This document shows positions 1 to 7,076 of a stretch of DNA of 64,000 nt, piece after piece; position 1 is the first letter of the stretch; every line of letters starts with the position of its first letter. The DNA comes from an uncultured Eubacteriales bacterium (GTDB taxonomy: Bacteria; Bacillota; Clostridia; Oscillospirales; Oscillospiraceae): assembly GCA_900544765.1 (NCBI GenBank), contig UQWI01000008.1, positions 62,001 to 126,000 of the forward strand, in the 5' to 3' direction. A program made the position numbers and the translations under genes. The notes under the pieces were generated by a model. That model saw only the letters and a list, made by a program, of their open reading frames with translations. It was not told the DNA's origin and did no database searches.

Positions 1-1
1 G

Positions 2-1312
2 ATGCTCTGCGGCTTCCGCACGCTTCGGCGCGAAAACCGCTGGTTTTCGGCGCTGTATGTGACGGCCGTGCTGCGCCTTCTGGCGTTCTTCGCCGCGCTG
101 GTGCAGCTGAGCATGGCGATAGACAGGGACTCGCTCCCATTCCTGCCGTATATTCTGTCTCCTGTGCAAATGCTGCAGCCGCTCCTGCTCTGGGGCGGAA
201 TCCGCGGCATACAGGCGAAAGCCGGCCTCAAGCCCCACGCCGCGAGCGCGCTCTGGCTCTTCGTCTGGTATGTTTCGGCGTTCCTGCTGGGCCTCTCCGG
301 TGCGTCGCTCAGCATCATTTACGGCGTGATATTTGTAGTCGTTTTCGCGCTTATCATTGTTTGCCTGAACCGGCTTTCAAAAGCGCTGGACGAGGCCGGT
401 TACGCCGTGACAGCCGCGCCGGGCCGCGTATCCAACCTGGCCCTGACGCTGACGATTGTCGTCGTGACAGCCGTGCTGATGATTTGCGCCTGCCTGCTGA
501 CCAACAGATACCCCATGGACTGGCAGCCTGTTGAGGACCCCGGCCAGGCGGAAACCCGCGCGGAGCTTCTGGAGCTCGGCTTCCCCGAGCAGGTGCTCGC
601 CGACCTCACGGACGAGGATACGGCCAAATGCGCCGGAGCCCTCCGCGTCGTGTACATGACGAGCGACGAGTATTTCAACGATGGGCGTGAGGTGCGCGAG
701 GAATATACGGACGAGAGCGGCGTGCGGCACATTGGAACCAGCACCGTCTACGACGTGCGGGAATTGCGCGCGACCGGAGTTGCCGTTGAATTGCCCGGCG
801 GGCGCTGGATGGTGTTCCACCACTTCCAGTGGGTGGAGCCGGTGCCGTTCTACGGCACCGAGAGCGTGCAGATCTGGACGGCGGACAGAATGAGAGGGGA
901 TTCAGACTGCGGCTGGAGCAGCGGCGGCGAGCCGTCCGGGCGCGTACTCTATGACGAGGAAGGGCAGTCCATGGCGGCGGATTACTACTACCTGGGACGG
1001 GTAAACTACACCTCCAACAGCATTTTCTATGCTCAGAGAGACAACAGCGATGTCTTTGCCGCGTATTCAGCGCCGCTGCGCGCCGAGAACGTCAGAGGCT
1101 ATGTGGCCTACCCGGTCGTGATGCGGGAAGAGGGCTGGATATTCGACAGCTGGATGAACTACACGCACCAGCAGACCCCGCTGCAGTTCCCCGCGTATAC
1201 TGCAATGCAGATGCGGATGCAGAACGCCTGGAACAAGGCCGGAGCCTTCCTAACAGTGCAGACCGCCCTGCAGTTTCATCCGTCAAACGGGGAACACGGC
1301 CTCATAGACTGA
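2..1312 (+). CDS. Membrane protein of unknown function, possibly 5'-truncated by the window edge
   Basis: Unrecognised protein of 436 residues in this window. The first ATG is the second base of the window, so the true start may lie upstream. Five hydrophobic segments fill the N-terminal third (about residues 17-40, 46-66, 80-102, 104-124 and 148-170). They are followed by a soluble part of about 260 residues, rich in acidic and aromatic residues, probably outside the membrane. No catalytic motif was recognised. It stands alone, is followed by a strong terminator, and is not obviously linked to the regulator downstream. Confidence 0.6.
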   Translation: MLCGFRTLRRENRWFSALYVTAVLRLLAFFAALVQLSMAIDRDSLPFLPYILSPVQMLQPLLLWGGIRGIQAKAGLKPHAASALWLFVWYVSAFLLGLSGASLSIIYGVIFVVVFALIIVCLNRLSKALDEAGYAVTAAPGRVSNLALTLTIVVVTAVLMICACLLTNRYPMDWQPVEDPGQAETRAELLELGFPEQVLADLTDEDTAKCAGALRVVYMTSDEYFNDGREVREEYTDESGVRHIGTSTVYDVRELRATGVAVELPGGRWMVFHHFQWVEPVPFYGTESVQIWTADRMRGDSDCGWSSGGEPSGRVLYDEEGQSMAADYYYLGRVNYTSNSIFYAQRDNSDVFAAYSAPLRAENVRGYVAYPVVMREEGWIFDSWMNYTHQQTPLQFPAYTAMQMRMQNAWNKAGAFLTVQTALQFHPSNGEHGLID

Positions 1313-1335
1313 GCCATATATGCTTCACGCAACGA

Positions 1336-1373
1336 TTTGCCCACGCCGAAAAAGGCGTGGGCAAATTTTTTTG
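1336..1373 (+). terminator. Rho-independent terminator
   Basis: A 12-bp perfect stem (TTTGCCCACGCC, 1336-1347, against 1354-1365) with a GAAAAA loop is followed by a run of T. It closes the upstream membrane-protein gene. Confidence 0.9.
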
Positions 1374-1383
1374 AAACACCCTA

Positions 1384-1412
1384 TTGACAAATGGCAAACG
1401 CCATGGTATGTT
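1384..1412 (+). promoter_or_regulatory. Sigma-A promoter of the YtrA-type operon
   Basis: TTGACA (1384-1389), a 17-bp spacer and TATGTT (1407-1412). Predicted transcription start is about 1419, just before the dyad at 1421-1444. Confidence 0.75.
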
Positions 1413-1420
1413 AGTGCCAC

Positions 1421-1444
1421 GGTTAATTACTCAAGTAACTAACC
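1421..1444. promoter_or_regulatory. Candidate operator for the GntR/YtrA regulator
   Basis: Imperfect inverted repeat: GGTTAATTACT and AGTAACTAACC around a CA centre, 10 of 11 positions symmetric. It starts at about +3 of the predicted transcript, where binding would block the promoter. Members of this family commonly repress their own operon; the assignment here is inference from position. Confidence 0.5.
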
Positions 1445-1468
1445 GATTAACAAACAGGAGGTGAGCAC

Positions 1469-1846
1469 ATGGCGGGCTTTGACGGGACACGTCCCATTTT
1501 CCTTCAGCTTGCGGAGATGCTGGAGGAGGGGATAATCTCCGGCGCCTACCCCGAGGAGGGGCAGATACCCTCCATCACGGAGTTCTCCGCGGCGCTGAAA
1601 ATCAATCCGGCCACGGCGCTCAAGGGCATCAATCTCCTGGTGGACGAAGGGCTTGTGTACAAGAAGCGAGGCGTCGGCATGTTCGTGGCCACGGGCGCGC
1701 GCGACGCGCTGCTGCAAAAGCGGCGGGAGAGCTTCTACACCGAGCGTGTGCGTCCCGTTGCACGGGAGGCATCGTCCCTGGGCTTGACGCTCCCGGAGCT
1801 CACAGGGCTCGTGGAACGGGCCTACAATGACGAGGAAAAGGAGTAA
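1469..1846 (+). CDS. GntR family transcriptional regulator, YtrA subfamily
   Basis: At 125 residues this has the short YtrA layout: an N-terminal winged helix (about residues 8-75, including a typical 'A.EFSAALKINPATALKGI' recognition region and the 'G.VYKKRG.GMFV' wing) and a short helical tail instead of a large ligand domain. The start has AGGAGGTG upstream. The gene leads an operon with an ABC ATPase (5-bp gap) and a permease, the usual arrangement of YtrA-like repressors of ABC exporters. The inducer cannot be told from sequence; in related systems it is often a cell-envelope stress. Confidence 0.9.
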   Translation: MAGFDGTRPIFLQLAEMLEEGIISGAYPEEGQIPSITEFSAALKINPATALKGINLLVDEGLVYKKRGVGMFVATGARDALLQKRRESFYTERVRPVAREASSLGLTLPELTGLVERAYNDEEKE

Positions 1847-1851
1847 CTACC

Positions 1852-2709
1852 ATGGCTATAGAATTGAGAGGCGTCACCAAGCGCTACGGCGCGACCACGG
1901 CGCTGGACAATGTGTCGGTCAAGTTCGGCGGCGGCATCGTTTACGGCCTGCTCGGTGCGAACGGCGCGGGCAAGACCACGATGATGAACCTGATAACCAA
2001 CCGTATCTGGGCCGACGAGGGCGAGATAACGATAGACGGCGAGAGTGCGCCGGGCAACGACCGTGCGCTGGGCAAGGTGTACATGATGGCGGAGGCCAAC
2101 CTCTTTCCCGACAGCATGAAGGTGGACGGGGCGCTCAAGCTCACGAAGAGCTATTACCCTACCTTCGACATGGACTACGCCATGAGCGTGGCGGAGAAGT
2201 TCGCGCTGCCGACGAAGAAGAAGGTCAAGGCGCTCTCCACCGGCTACGCGAGCATCTTCCGGCTCACGCTGGCTCTGTCGGTGAACTGCCCCTACGTCAT
2301 CTTTGACGAGCCGGTGCTCGGCCTGGACGCGCAGCACCGCGACCTCTTCTACCGCCTGCTTATGGAGAAGTGCGCCGAGGGCGAGCAGACCGTCATCCTC
2401 TCCACCCACCTCATACAGGAGGCGGCGAAGCTCATCGGCCACGCCGTAATAATCAAAAACGGCAGGATACTGCGCGACGCGGACGCCGAGGAGCTCTCCG
2501 GCGCGGCCTATCAGGTCAGCGGACCGGCCGCTGCCGTGGACAATTACCTGCGCGGGAGGCATGTGCTGAGCGTGAACAGCCTCGGCGGCCTCAAGACCGC
2601 CTGCGTCGAGGGTGCACCTGACGGAGCGCCCGAGGGGCTGGAGATTTCCGGCATGGATTTGCAGGACTATTTCATCGGGCTTATGAACGAACAGGAGGGT
2701 GTAAAATGA
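1852..2709 (+). CDS. ABC transporter ATP-binding protein
   Basis: 285 residues; cytoplasmic ATPase of an ABC-2 type exporter. Walker A is GANGAGKTT (about residues 35-43) and Walker B VIFDEPVLGLD (about 148-158). The signature loop reads LSTGYAS rather than LSGGQ, a variant seen in YtrB-like ATPases. A C-terminal extension of about 80 residues follows the nucleotide-binding domain. The stop codon overlaps the permease start by 4 bp (ATGA), so the two are translationally coupled. Substrate unknown. Confidence 0.9.
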   Translation: MAIELRGVTKRYGATTALDNVSVKFGGGIVYGLLGANGAGKTTMMNLITNRIWADEGEITIDGESAPGNDRALGKVYMMAEANLFPDSMKVDGALKLTKSYYPTFDMDYAMSVAEKFALPTKKKVKALSTGYASIFRLTLALSVNCPYVIFDEPVLGLDAQHRDLFYRLLMEKCAEGEQTVILSTHLIQEAAKLIGHAVIIKNGRILRDADAEELSGAAYQVSGPAAAVDNYLRGRHVLSVNSLGGLKTACVEGAPDGAPEGLEISGMDLQDYFIGLMNEQEGVK

Positions 2710-3464
2710 GGTTTCTACCGTCTTTTAAGTATAGATTCAGGGATTGTATGTTCAGCATGGGTGTTGTCATTCTGGTCATGATAGTGCTCACCGCACTGTG
2801 CTACCTCGGCATCGTCACCTTCGGCTCAATAACGAGGACGGACAACAGCGGCGAGGTCATAATGGAGACGACCACGATGAATTTCAGCATGCCGGTCGCT
2901 ATCTTCATGTTCGTGCTGTCCATCGTGTCCATACGCGAGGACATGCGCCTGGGTATCCAGAACGGCGCCGGACGCGGCACGGTGTTCCTGGCGAACACGG
3001 CCTGTATGCTCGTGACGGCGCTGATTCTAAACATCGCCTTCTTTGTCGTGACCGCCGTGTGGAACCAGTTCGACACCGGTGTGTACATCGTGGACTTCTT
3101 CGGCGCGCTGTACAACAATGAGCCGTTCTTTGAGAGCCTCGACGATTTGGCGATAAGCAGCGCGGTGCTGCTCGCGCTGAGCGTATTCCTCTCGGCGCTG
3201 GGCACCTTCACCTCGCTCATGTACTGGCGGCTGAACAAGCTCGGCAAGTGGGTAGTCTCCATCGGCATAGGCGCGGCGGTTATACTCTTCATCAACGTGA
3301 TAATTCGCTACGCGATTATAGCGAAGGCGCTGGGCCGCTTCCTTGACTGGCTGATACTGACGCCGTGGAACACGGCGCTGTGCCTGGTGGTGCTGGCCGT
3401 CGTGTTCTACGCTTTCGCCCGGCTGCTTGTCCGCCGCAACTCGATAACCGCGGCGACGGCGTGA
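2706..3464 (+). CDS. ABC-2 type transporter permease
   Basis: 252 residues with about six hydrophobic segments (roughly 17-38, 62-77, 97-120, 155-178, 190-212, 224-243). It is the partner of the ATPase immediately upstream and would form the membrane channel. It has no recognisable substrate motif. The GntR regulator, ATPase and permease are read as one transcript from the promoter at 1384-1412. Confidence 0.85.
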   Translation: MRFLPSFKYRFRDCMFSMGVVILVMIVLTALCYLGIVTFGSITRTDNSGEVIMETTTMNFSMPVAIFMFVLSIVSIREDMRLGIQNGAGRGTVFLANTACMLVTALILNIAFFVVTAVWNQFDTGVYIVDFFGALYNNEPFFESLDDLAISSAVLLALSVFLSALGTFTSLMYWRLNKLGKWVVSIGIGAAVILFINVIIRYAIIAKALGRFLDWLILTPWNTALCLVVLAVVFYAFARLLVRRNSITAATA

Positions 3465-3477
3465 GAGCTGGTGCGGT

Positions 3478-3579
3478 ATGATTAAGATGGACTCTGTAAA
3501 GCTCCTGACAGTGATAATTATTGTCTCGATGATTATCCTGATTGCCGGGCTGGGCGTCTGGGCCCTCCGGCTGCAATAA
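3478..3579 (+). CDS. Small single-pass membrane protein (33 aa)
   Basis: Short open frame 13 bases after the permease stop. Its 33-residue product starts MIKMDSVKLL and is then one hydrophobic helix (about residues 9-30) ending in ALRLQ. It lies between the permease and the terminator, so it would be the last gene of the operon, perhaps a small accessory subunit. The ribosome site is weak (GAGAGC). Evidence is composition and location only. Confidence 0.45.
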   Translation: MIKMDSVKLLTVIIIVSMIILIAGLGVWALRLQ

Positions 3580-3584
3580 AGCAA

Positions 3585-3609
3585 AAGCCCCCTCGCTGTG
3601 AGGGGGCTT
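3585..3609. terminator. Bidirectional terminator
   Basis: Stem AAGCCCCCTC (3585-3594) against 3600-3609 with a GCTGT loop, between two convergent genes; A/T tracts on both flanks let it serve both strands. Confidence 0.85.
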
Positions 3610-3612
3610 AAA

Positions 3613-4155
3613 TTATGCCTCTATGCCTATCGTGCGGTTCAGGCGGCGCAGGAGCTTGGAGAACGGGAGTATCAGCAGCCCCGCGCAGAGGTTTCCTGCG
3701 GCGTGCACCAGGTCGAAGGGCAGCCCGGCGAGGATCCAGGCCACCATGCCGTTGAAGTCCAGGCCGAACATCAGCGCCTGCGCCGGTGCGTACAGCGTGC
3801 CGAAGGCCAGGCCGTGCAGCGCGCAGACGAGGGGGTATACCACCGCAGCGACCTTGCCGGGCATGCTGCGTGGCAGCAGCATGGTCACGCCCCAGAGCAC
3901 CGCCCAGATGTACAGGTAGGGCAGCCACCAGGGCGAGAAGCCCGCCATCAGGCCGTTTAACAGCACATAGGTATAGATGGGGTAGAGCGCCCGGGCGCGG
4001 TAGACCACCGTGAGCAGCATCGTGAACATGCCCAGCAGGTGCACGTTCGGTATCGCCTCCATGAGCACCTTGGAGGCGTACATCGTGACGCCGAACATGG
4101 CGAACACCGCCATTTCCCGGACGCTCAGTCGTCCCTTACGCGGCCTCGCGGACAA
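3613..4155 (-). CDS. ECF transporter S component, probably for cobalamin (CbrT-like)
   Basis: 180-residue integral membrane protein with about five to six helices and the 'VREMAVFAMFGV.MYASKVLMEA.PNVHLLGMF' start and WWLPYLYIWAVLWG segment of an ECF substrate-binding (S) component. Such a subunit binds a vitamin and docks on a shared EcfA-A'-T module, which is not encoded here (group II arrangement). It overlaps the end of the upstream DUF4430 lipoprotein gene by 20 bp. A cobalamin riboswitch controls both, so B12 or a corrinoid precursor is the likely substrate. The TTG at 4155 is a weak start; ATG at 4113 is possible but would remove a conserved stretch. Confidence 0.8.
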   Translation of the reverse strand: MSARPRKGRLSVREMAVFAMFGVTMYASKVLMEAIPNVHLLGMFTMLLTVVYRARALYPIYTYVLLNGLMAGFSPWWLPYLYIWAVLWGVTMLLPRSMPGKVAAVVYPLVCALHGLAFGTLYAPAQALMFGLDFNGMVAWILAGLPFDLVHAAGNLCAGLLILPFSKLLRRLNRTIGIEA

Positions 4156-4651
4156 GGCTGTAGCTGCCGCCGTCGGTCACGGGCGTGGTGTCTACGCCGG
4201 TCGTGGCGTACTCCCCGTCGACATAGAGGCTCCAGTAGTAGCCGTCGGCCTCGTAGTCGGCGCTCATGCCATTGACGGACTTCACATACATACCGAACTC
4301 GCTCTCGTCGCCGGCTATGAGGCCGTTGCCCTCAAGCGCGGCGCGCAGGTATTCCGCGTCTGTGTGGATGGTGAAGGTGACGGTCTTGTCATCGGCGGTG
4401 CACTCGACAGTTATCGTGTTTGCGCCCTCGCCGAGCTCGGTGTCCCCGGTGTACTGCGCGTCGGCCCAGACGCCCTCTTCGGCCGGGGCGGGGGAGTCGG
4501 TGTCCTCGACAGCGGGGGCGGGGCTTGTAGTATCCACAGCGGAGCTCTCCGAGGGCTGGGCGCTGGGCTCCGTATCTGCGGAGCCGCAGGCCGCCAGGGC
4601 AAATATCATGGCCAGCGCCAGAAGCAGCGCGGCAAGTTTTTTCGTGTTCAT
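4136..4651 (-). CDS. DUF4430 lipoprotein (transcobalamin-like C-terminal domain)
   Basis: 171 residues. A lipoprotein signal peptide ends in the lipobox LAAC (Cys about residue 22), followed by a Ser/Pro/Glu-rich linker to about 60, then a DUF4430 domain (about 65-171, including FGMYVKSVNG and YYWSLYVDGEYATTGVD). This domain is related to the C-terminal domain of animal intrinsic factor and transcobalamin. ATG at 4651 is preferred over the upstream GTG because AGGAG lies 7 bases before it. Given the riboswitch and the S component, the protein probably captures corrinoids outside the membrane; that role is inference. Confidence 0.8.
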   Translation of the reverse strand: MNTKKLAALLLALAMIFALAACGSADTEPSAQPSESSAVDTTSPAPAVEDTDSPAPAEEGVWADAQYTGDTELGEGANTITVECTADDKTVTFTIHTDAEYLRAALEGNGLIAGDESEFGMYVKSVNGMSADYEADGYYWSLYVDGEYATTGVDTTPVTDGGSYSLVREAA

Positions 4652-4671
4652 ACACACACTCCTAAGTTAGT

Positions 4672-4845
4672 AGTCGCAGCGCACGATTGAGCCGACGTGG
4701 TGCTCCGGGGCTCATACGGACGGACGGGCATTCCGGCTGATTACACGGCAATGGCTGTTGCGGCGGATTCTCACCGCCTTCCCCCGTCTCCTCCCGCCGG
4801 GTCAAGCCCGGCGCTCAGACGCAAAAAGCGCGTCCGACGTGAGTC
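4672..4845 (-). promoter_or_regulatory. Cobalamin (B12) riboswitch
   Basis: Read on the minus strand, the leader holds the conserved core: GGGAAGGCGGTGAGAATCC, then an ACAGCC..TGCCGTGTAA segment, then the B12 box AGCCGGAATGCCCG. A terminal stem and the DUF4430 ribosome site follow. Spacing and order match the cobalamin class. The element should lower expression of the lipoprotein and S component when B12 is plentiful. Confidence 0.8.
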
Positions 4846-4856
4846 TGTGCGGCGTG

Positions 4857-4885
4857 ATTATATCACAGCCGCCGCGGGTATGCAA
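4857..4885 (-). promoter_or_regulatory. Sigma-A promoter of the B12-uptake genes
   Basis: On the minus strand: TTGCAT (4885-4880), 17-bp spacer, TATAAT (4862-4857). The -10 sits in a perfect 13-bp palindrome, GTGATTATATCAC. Confidence 0.75.
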
Positions 4886-4944
4886 TGGGCTTGCCCGCCG
4901 GGACGGCGCGGTGCGGACGCGGCGTCCCATCCGGGAGGCCGCCC

Positions 4945-4973
4945 TTTACAAATCCCGTAAAATACAATAATAT
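4945..4973 (+). promoter_or_regulatory. Promoter of the metallophosphoesterase gene
   Basis: TTTACA (4945-4950), 17-bp spacer, TAATAT (4968-4973), 29 bases before the start codon. Confidence 0.5.
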
Positions 4974-5001
4974 AGCAGCGTACAAAACCGGGAGGGATGG
5001 T

Positions 5002-6267
5002 ATGAAAGCTCGTATTATATTTTTAGCGCTGTCGGCCGCTGTGATAGTCGGGGCGTTTGCGCTGGCAGGTCGCGAGGATGCAGGCGTCGCCGGGGACACG
5101 GCGGGCGGAGTGACCGTAGCTGTGGCCACGGATTTGCACTACCTCGCCCCGGAGCTCACCGACAAGGGCGAGTACTTCACCGAGCTTGTAAACGACGCCG
5201 ACGGCAAGGTTATGCTGTACATAGACGAGCTCGTGCGCGCTTTCGCAGACCAGATAGCCGCTGAGCAGCCCGACGCGCTCGTCCTCTCCGGAGACCTGAC
5301 CTTCAACGGCGAGACGCTGAGCCACGAGGCGCTCGCAGCTGTTTTGGCGGGCGTGGAGGACGCCGGTGTGCCTGTGTATGTCATGCCCGGCAACCACGAC
5401 ATGAACAGCTCCATGGCCGCGTCCTTCTCCGGCGACGGATACGAGCCGGCCGACAGCCCCGACGAGGGCGAATTCGCGGAGATATACGCCGATTTCGGTT
5501 TCAGCGAGGCCATGTCGCGCGACGGCAAGTCCCTCAGCTACGTTGCGCAGCTCGCCGACGGCCTGCGCCTCATAATGCTCGATGTGAACACCCGCTCCGA
5601 CCCGGGTTATGTGCTCCAGGGCACCTTTGACTGGCTCGAGCAGCAACTTGAAAAGGCCCGCTCCGAGGGCCAGCGCGTCATCGCCGTCAGCCACCAGAAC
5701 ATCTACCCGCACAACAGCTTTTTCACCTCGGGCTATATCATAGGCAACGGCGGGACGCTGCACTCGCTCTATGAGGAATACGGCGTGCTGTGCAACCTGA
5801 GCGGGCACATACACCTCCAGCACACATACACGGACGGCGTCCTGCCCGAGATAGTCACTTCATCACTGGCCGTCAACCCGAACCAGTACGGCGTGCTGAG
5901 CATAAACGGCGACTCCTGCGAATACCGTACCGAGAGCGTGCGAGTCTCCGACTGGGCGCGCGGCGAGGGGCGCGAGGAGCCGGAGCTCCTGGACTTCGCG
6001 GCGTATTCCGAGAGCTTCTTCAAGGACACTGCGGTGCGCCAGGCGATGGACGAATTGGAGGGCGTGGAGAACGCCGGGGAGCTTGCGCAGTTTTACGCCG
6101 ACGTGAACGCGCTTTACTTCGCCGGGCGCACGGAGCTCATAGAGTGGGACGACGCGCTAATGGACGCCTGGAGCGGCTATGGCTACTTTATCCCCGCCTA
6201 TCTCCAGACCATACGCGCAGACGGCGCCGTGGATTACACGCACATGAGCTGGCGGCACGCCGGATGA
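5002..6267 (+). CDS. Secreted calcineurin-like metallophosphoesterase
   Basis: 421 residues. ATG 5002 has GGGAGG just upstream; the frame is open further 5' but without a ribosome site. A short N-terminal hydrophobic segment (about 4-22) is a signal peptide or membrane anchor. The metal-binding blocks of the family follow in order: TDLHY (about 43-47), LSGDLTFNGE (about 92-101), GNHD (about 129), VSHQN and SGHIHLQH. The dinuclear centre is therefore complete. The substrate is unknown; proteins of this type in Clostridia are extracytoplasmic. Single-gene unit. Confidence 0.85.
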   Translation: MKARIIFLALSAAVIVGAFALAGREDAGVAGDTAGGVTVAVATDLHYLAPELTDKGEYFTELVNDADGKVMLYIDELVRAFADQIAAEQPDALVLSGDLTFNGETLSHEALAAVLAGVEDAGVPVYVMPGNHDMNSSMAASFSGDGYEPADSPDEGEFAEIYADFGFSEAMSRDGKSLSYVAQLADGLRLIMLDVNTRSDPGYVLQGTFDWLEQQLEKARSEGQRVIAVSHQNIYPHNSFFTSGYIIGNGGTLHSLYEEYGVLCNLSGHIHLQHTYTDGVLPEIVTSSLAVNPNQYGVLSINGDSCEYRTESVRVSDWARGEGREEPELLDFAAYSESFFKDTAVRQAMDELEGVENAGELAQFYADVNALYFAGRTELIEWDDALMDAWSGYGYFIPAYLQTIRADGAVDYTHMSWRHAG

Positions 6268-6433
6268 GGCGCAGATAAAACGCACGGCAGAGTGGAGAAA
6301 AGTTTCCGGACGTTTTACGGGATGTAGATGAAAAACATACGCATGGTGCGGCACAACGCGGCAGGAACGCTCACATCTGCCGCAGGCAAGACGGACATTC
6401 CGGTTAACAAACAATAAACTTTTACTTTACATG

Positions 6434-6462
6434 TTGCACTCTTGGCGGAAAAATGGTAAGCT
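6434..6462 (+). promoter_or_regulatory. Promoter (TTGCAC-N17-TAAGCT) of the P-loop gene
   Basis: TTGCAC (6434-6439), 17 bp, TAAGCT (6457-6462), preceded by AACTTTTACTTTAC. The same layout recurs at 7016-7044 upstream of the LtaS-like gene. Confidence 0.6.
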
Positions 6463-6520
6463 GTATGTACCATGAGTCGGCGGCGGCTGCCGCACTTTAT
6501 AAAAAAGGAGAGTGACCAAC

Positions 6521-6934
6521 ATGGTTAAAGTTATCGTGGGCCTGAAGGGTTCAGGCAAGACGAAGAAGCTCGTCGAGCTCGTGAGCAAGGCCGTAAACGA
6601 GGAGCAGGGCGACGTCATCTGCATCGAGAAGGATAGGAACCTCACGTTTGATATACCCTACCAGGCCCGTCTCATCTATGCCAGCGACTATCAGATAGGC
6701 ACCTTTGAGTTTATGAAGGGCTTCATCAGCGGCCTGCGCGCAGGCAACTACGACATCTCGCACATATTCATCGACAACTTCCACAAGCTGTTCAACTCCA
6801 ACACGGAGTCCGAGACCGTTGAATTCCTCAACTGGCTCGACAGCTTCGCCGCCAGCGAAGGCATCCGCTTCACCATCACCATGACCGCGGATCTGGACAC
6901 CCTCGGCGAGGACATAAAGAAGTACGTCATGTGA
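6521..6934 (+). CDS. P-loop ATP-binding protein of unknown function
   Basis: 137 residues from the ATG at 6521, which follows AAGGAG by 10 bases. A Walker A motif, GLKGSGKT, lies at residues 7-14. A Walker B-like strand, ISHIFIDNFHKL, ends in Asp at about residue 87. The protein is small, soluble and probably an NTPase or kinase-like protein. Short P-loop proteins of this kind are common in Clostridia without a known role. It shares an almost identical promoter with the downstream LtaS-like gene, so the two may be co-regulated despite the terminator between them. Confidence 0.7.
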   Translation: MVKVIVGLKGSGKTKKLVELVSKAVNEEQGDVICIEKDRNLTFDIPYQARLIYASDYQIGTFEFMKGFISGLRAGNYDISHIFIDNFHKLFNSNTESETVEFLNWLDSFAASEGIRFTITMTADLDTLGEDIKKYVM

Positions 6935-6945
6935 TTTTAAATAGC

Positions 6946-6974
6946 AAGGCCCGGGCTTTTGCCCGGGCCTTTTC
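6946..6974 (+). terminator. Rho-independent terminator
   Basis: Stem AAGGCCCGGGC (6946-6956) with a TTTT loop against 6961-6971, then TT. Confidence 0.8.
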
Positions 6975-7015
6975 GTTTGCATTTATTAAGGAACATTTAA
7001 CTTTTGCTTTACGTC

Positions 7016-7044
7016 TTGCATACAAAGTCGAAACATGCTAAGCT
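7016..7044 (+). promoter_or_regulatory. Promoter (TTGCAT-N17-TAAGCT) of the LtaS-like gene
   Basis: TTGCAT (7016-7021), 17 bp, TAAGCT (7039-7044), preceded by AACTTTTGCTTTAC. It is a near copy of the promoter at 6434-6462. Confidence 0.6.
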
Positions 7045-7076
7045 AATGCCTGCCGGTTTTCGACACAATCCCCAGC

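Noticed and set aside
6328..6417. 29-codon frame (MKNIRMVRHNAAG…) before the P-loop gene
   Set aside because: No convincing ribosome site, no hydrophobic or signal features, and it lies upstream of the mapped promoter elements; chance frame is more likely.
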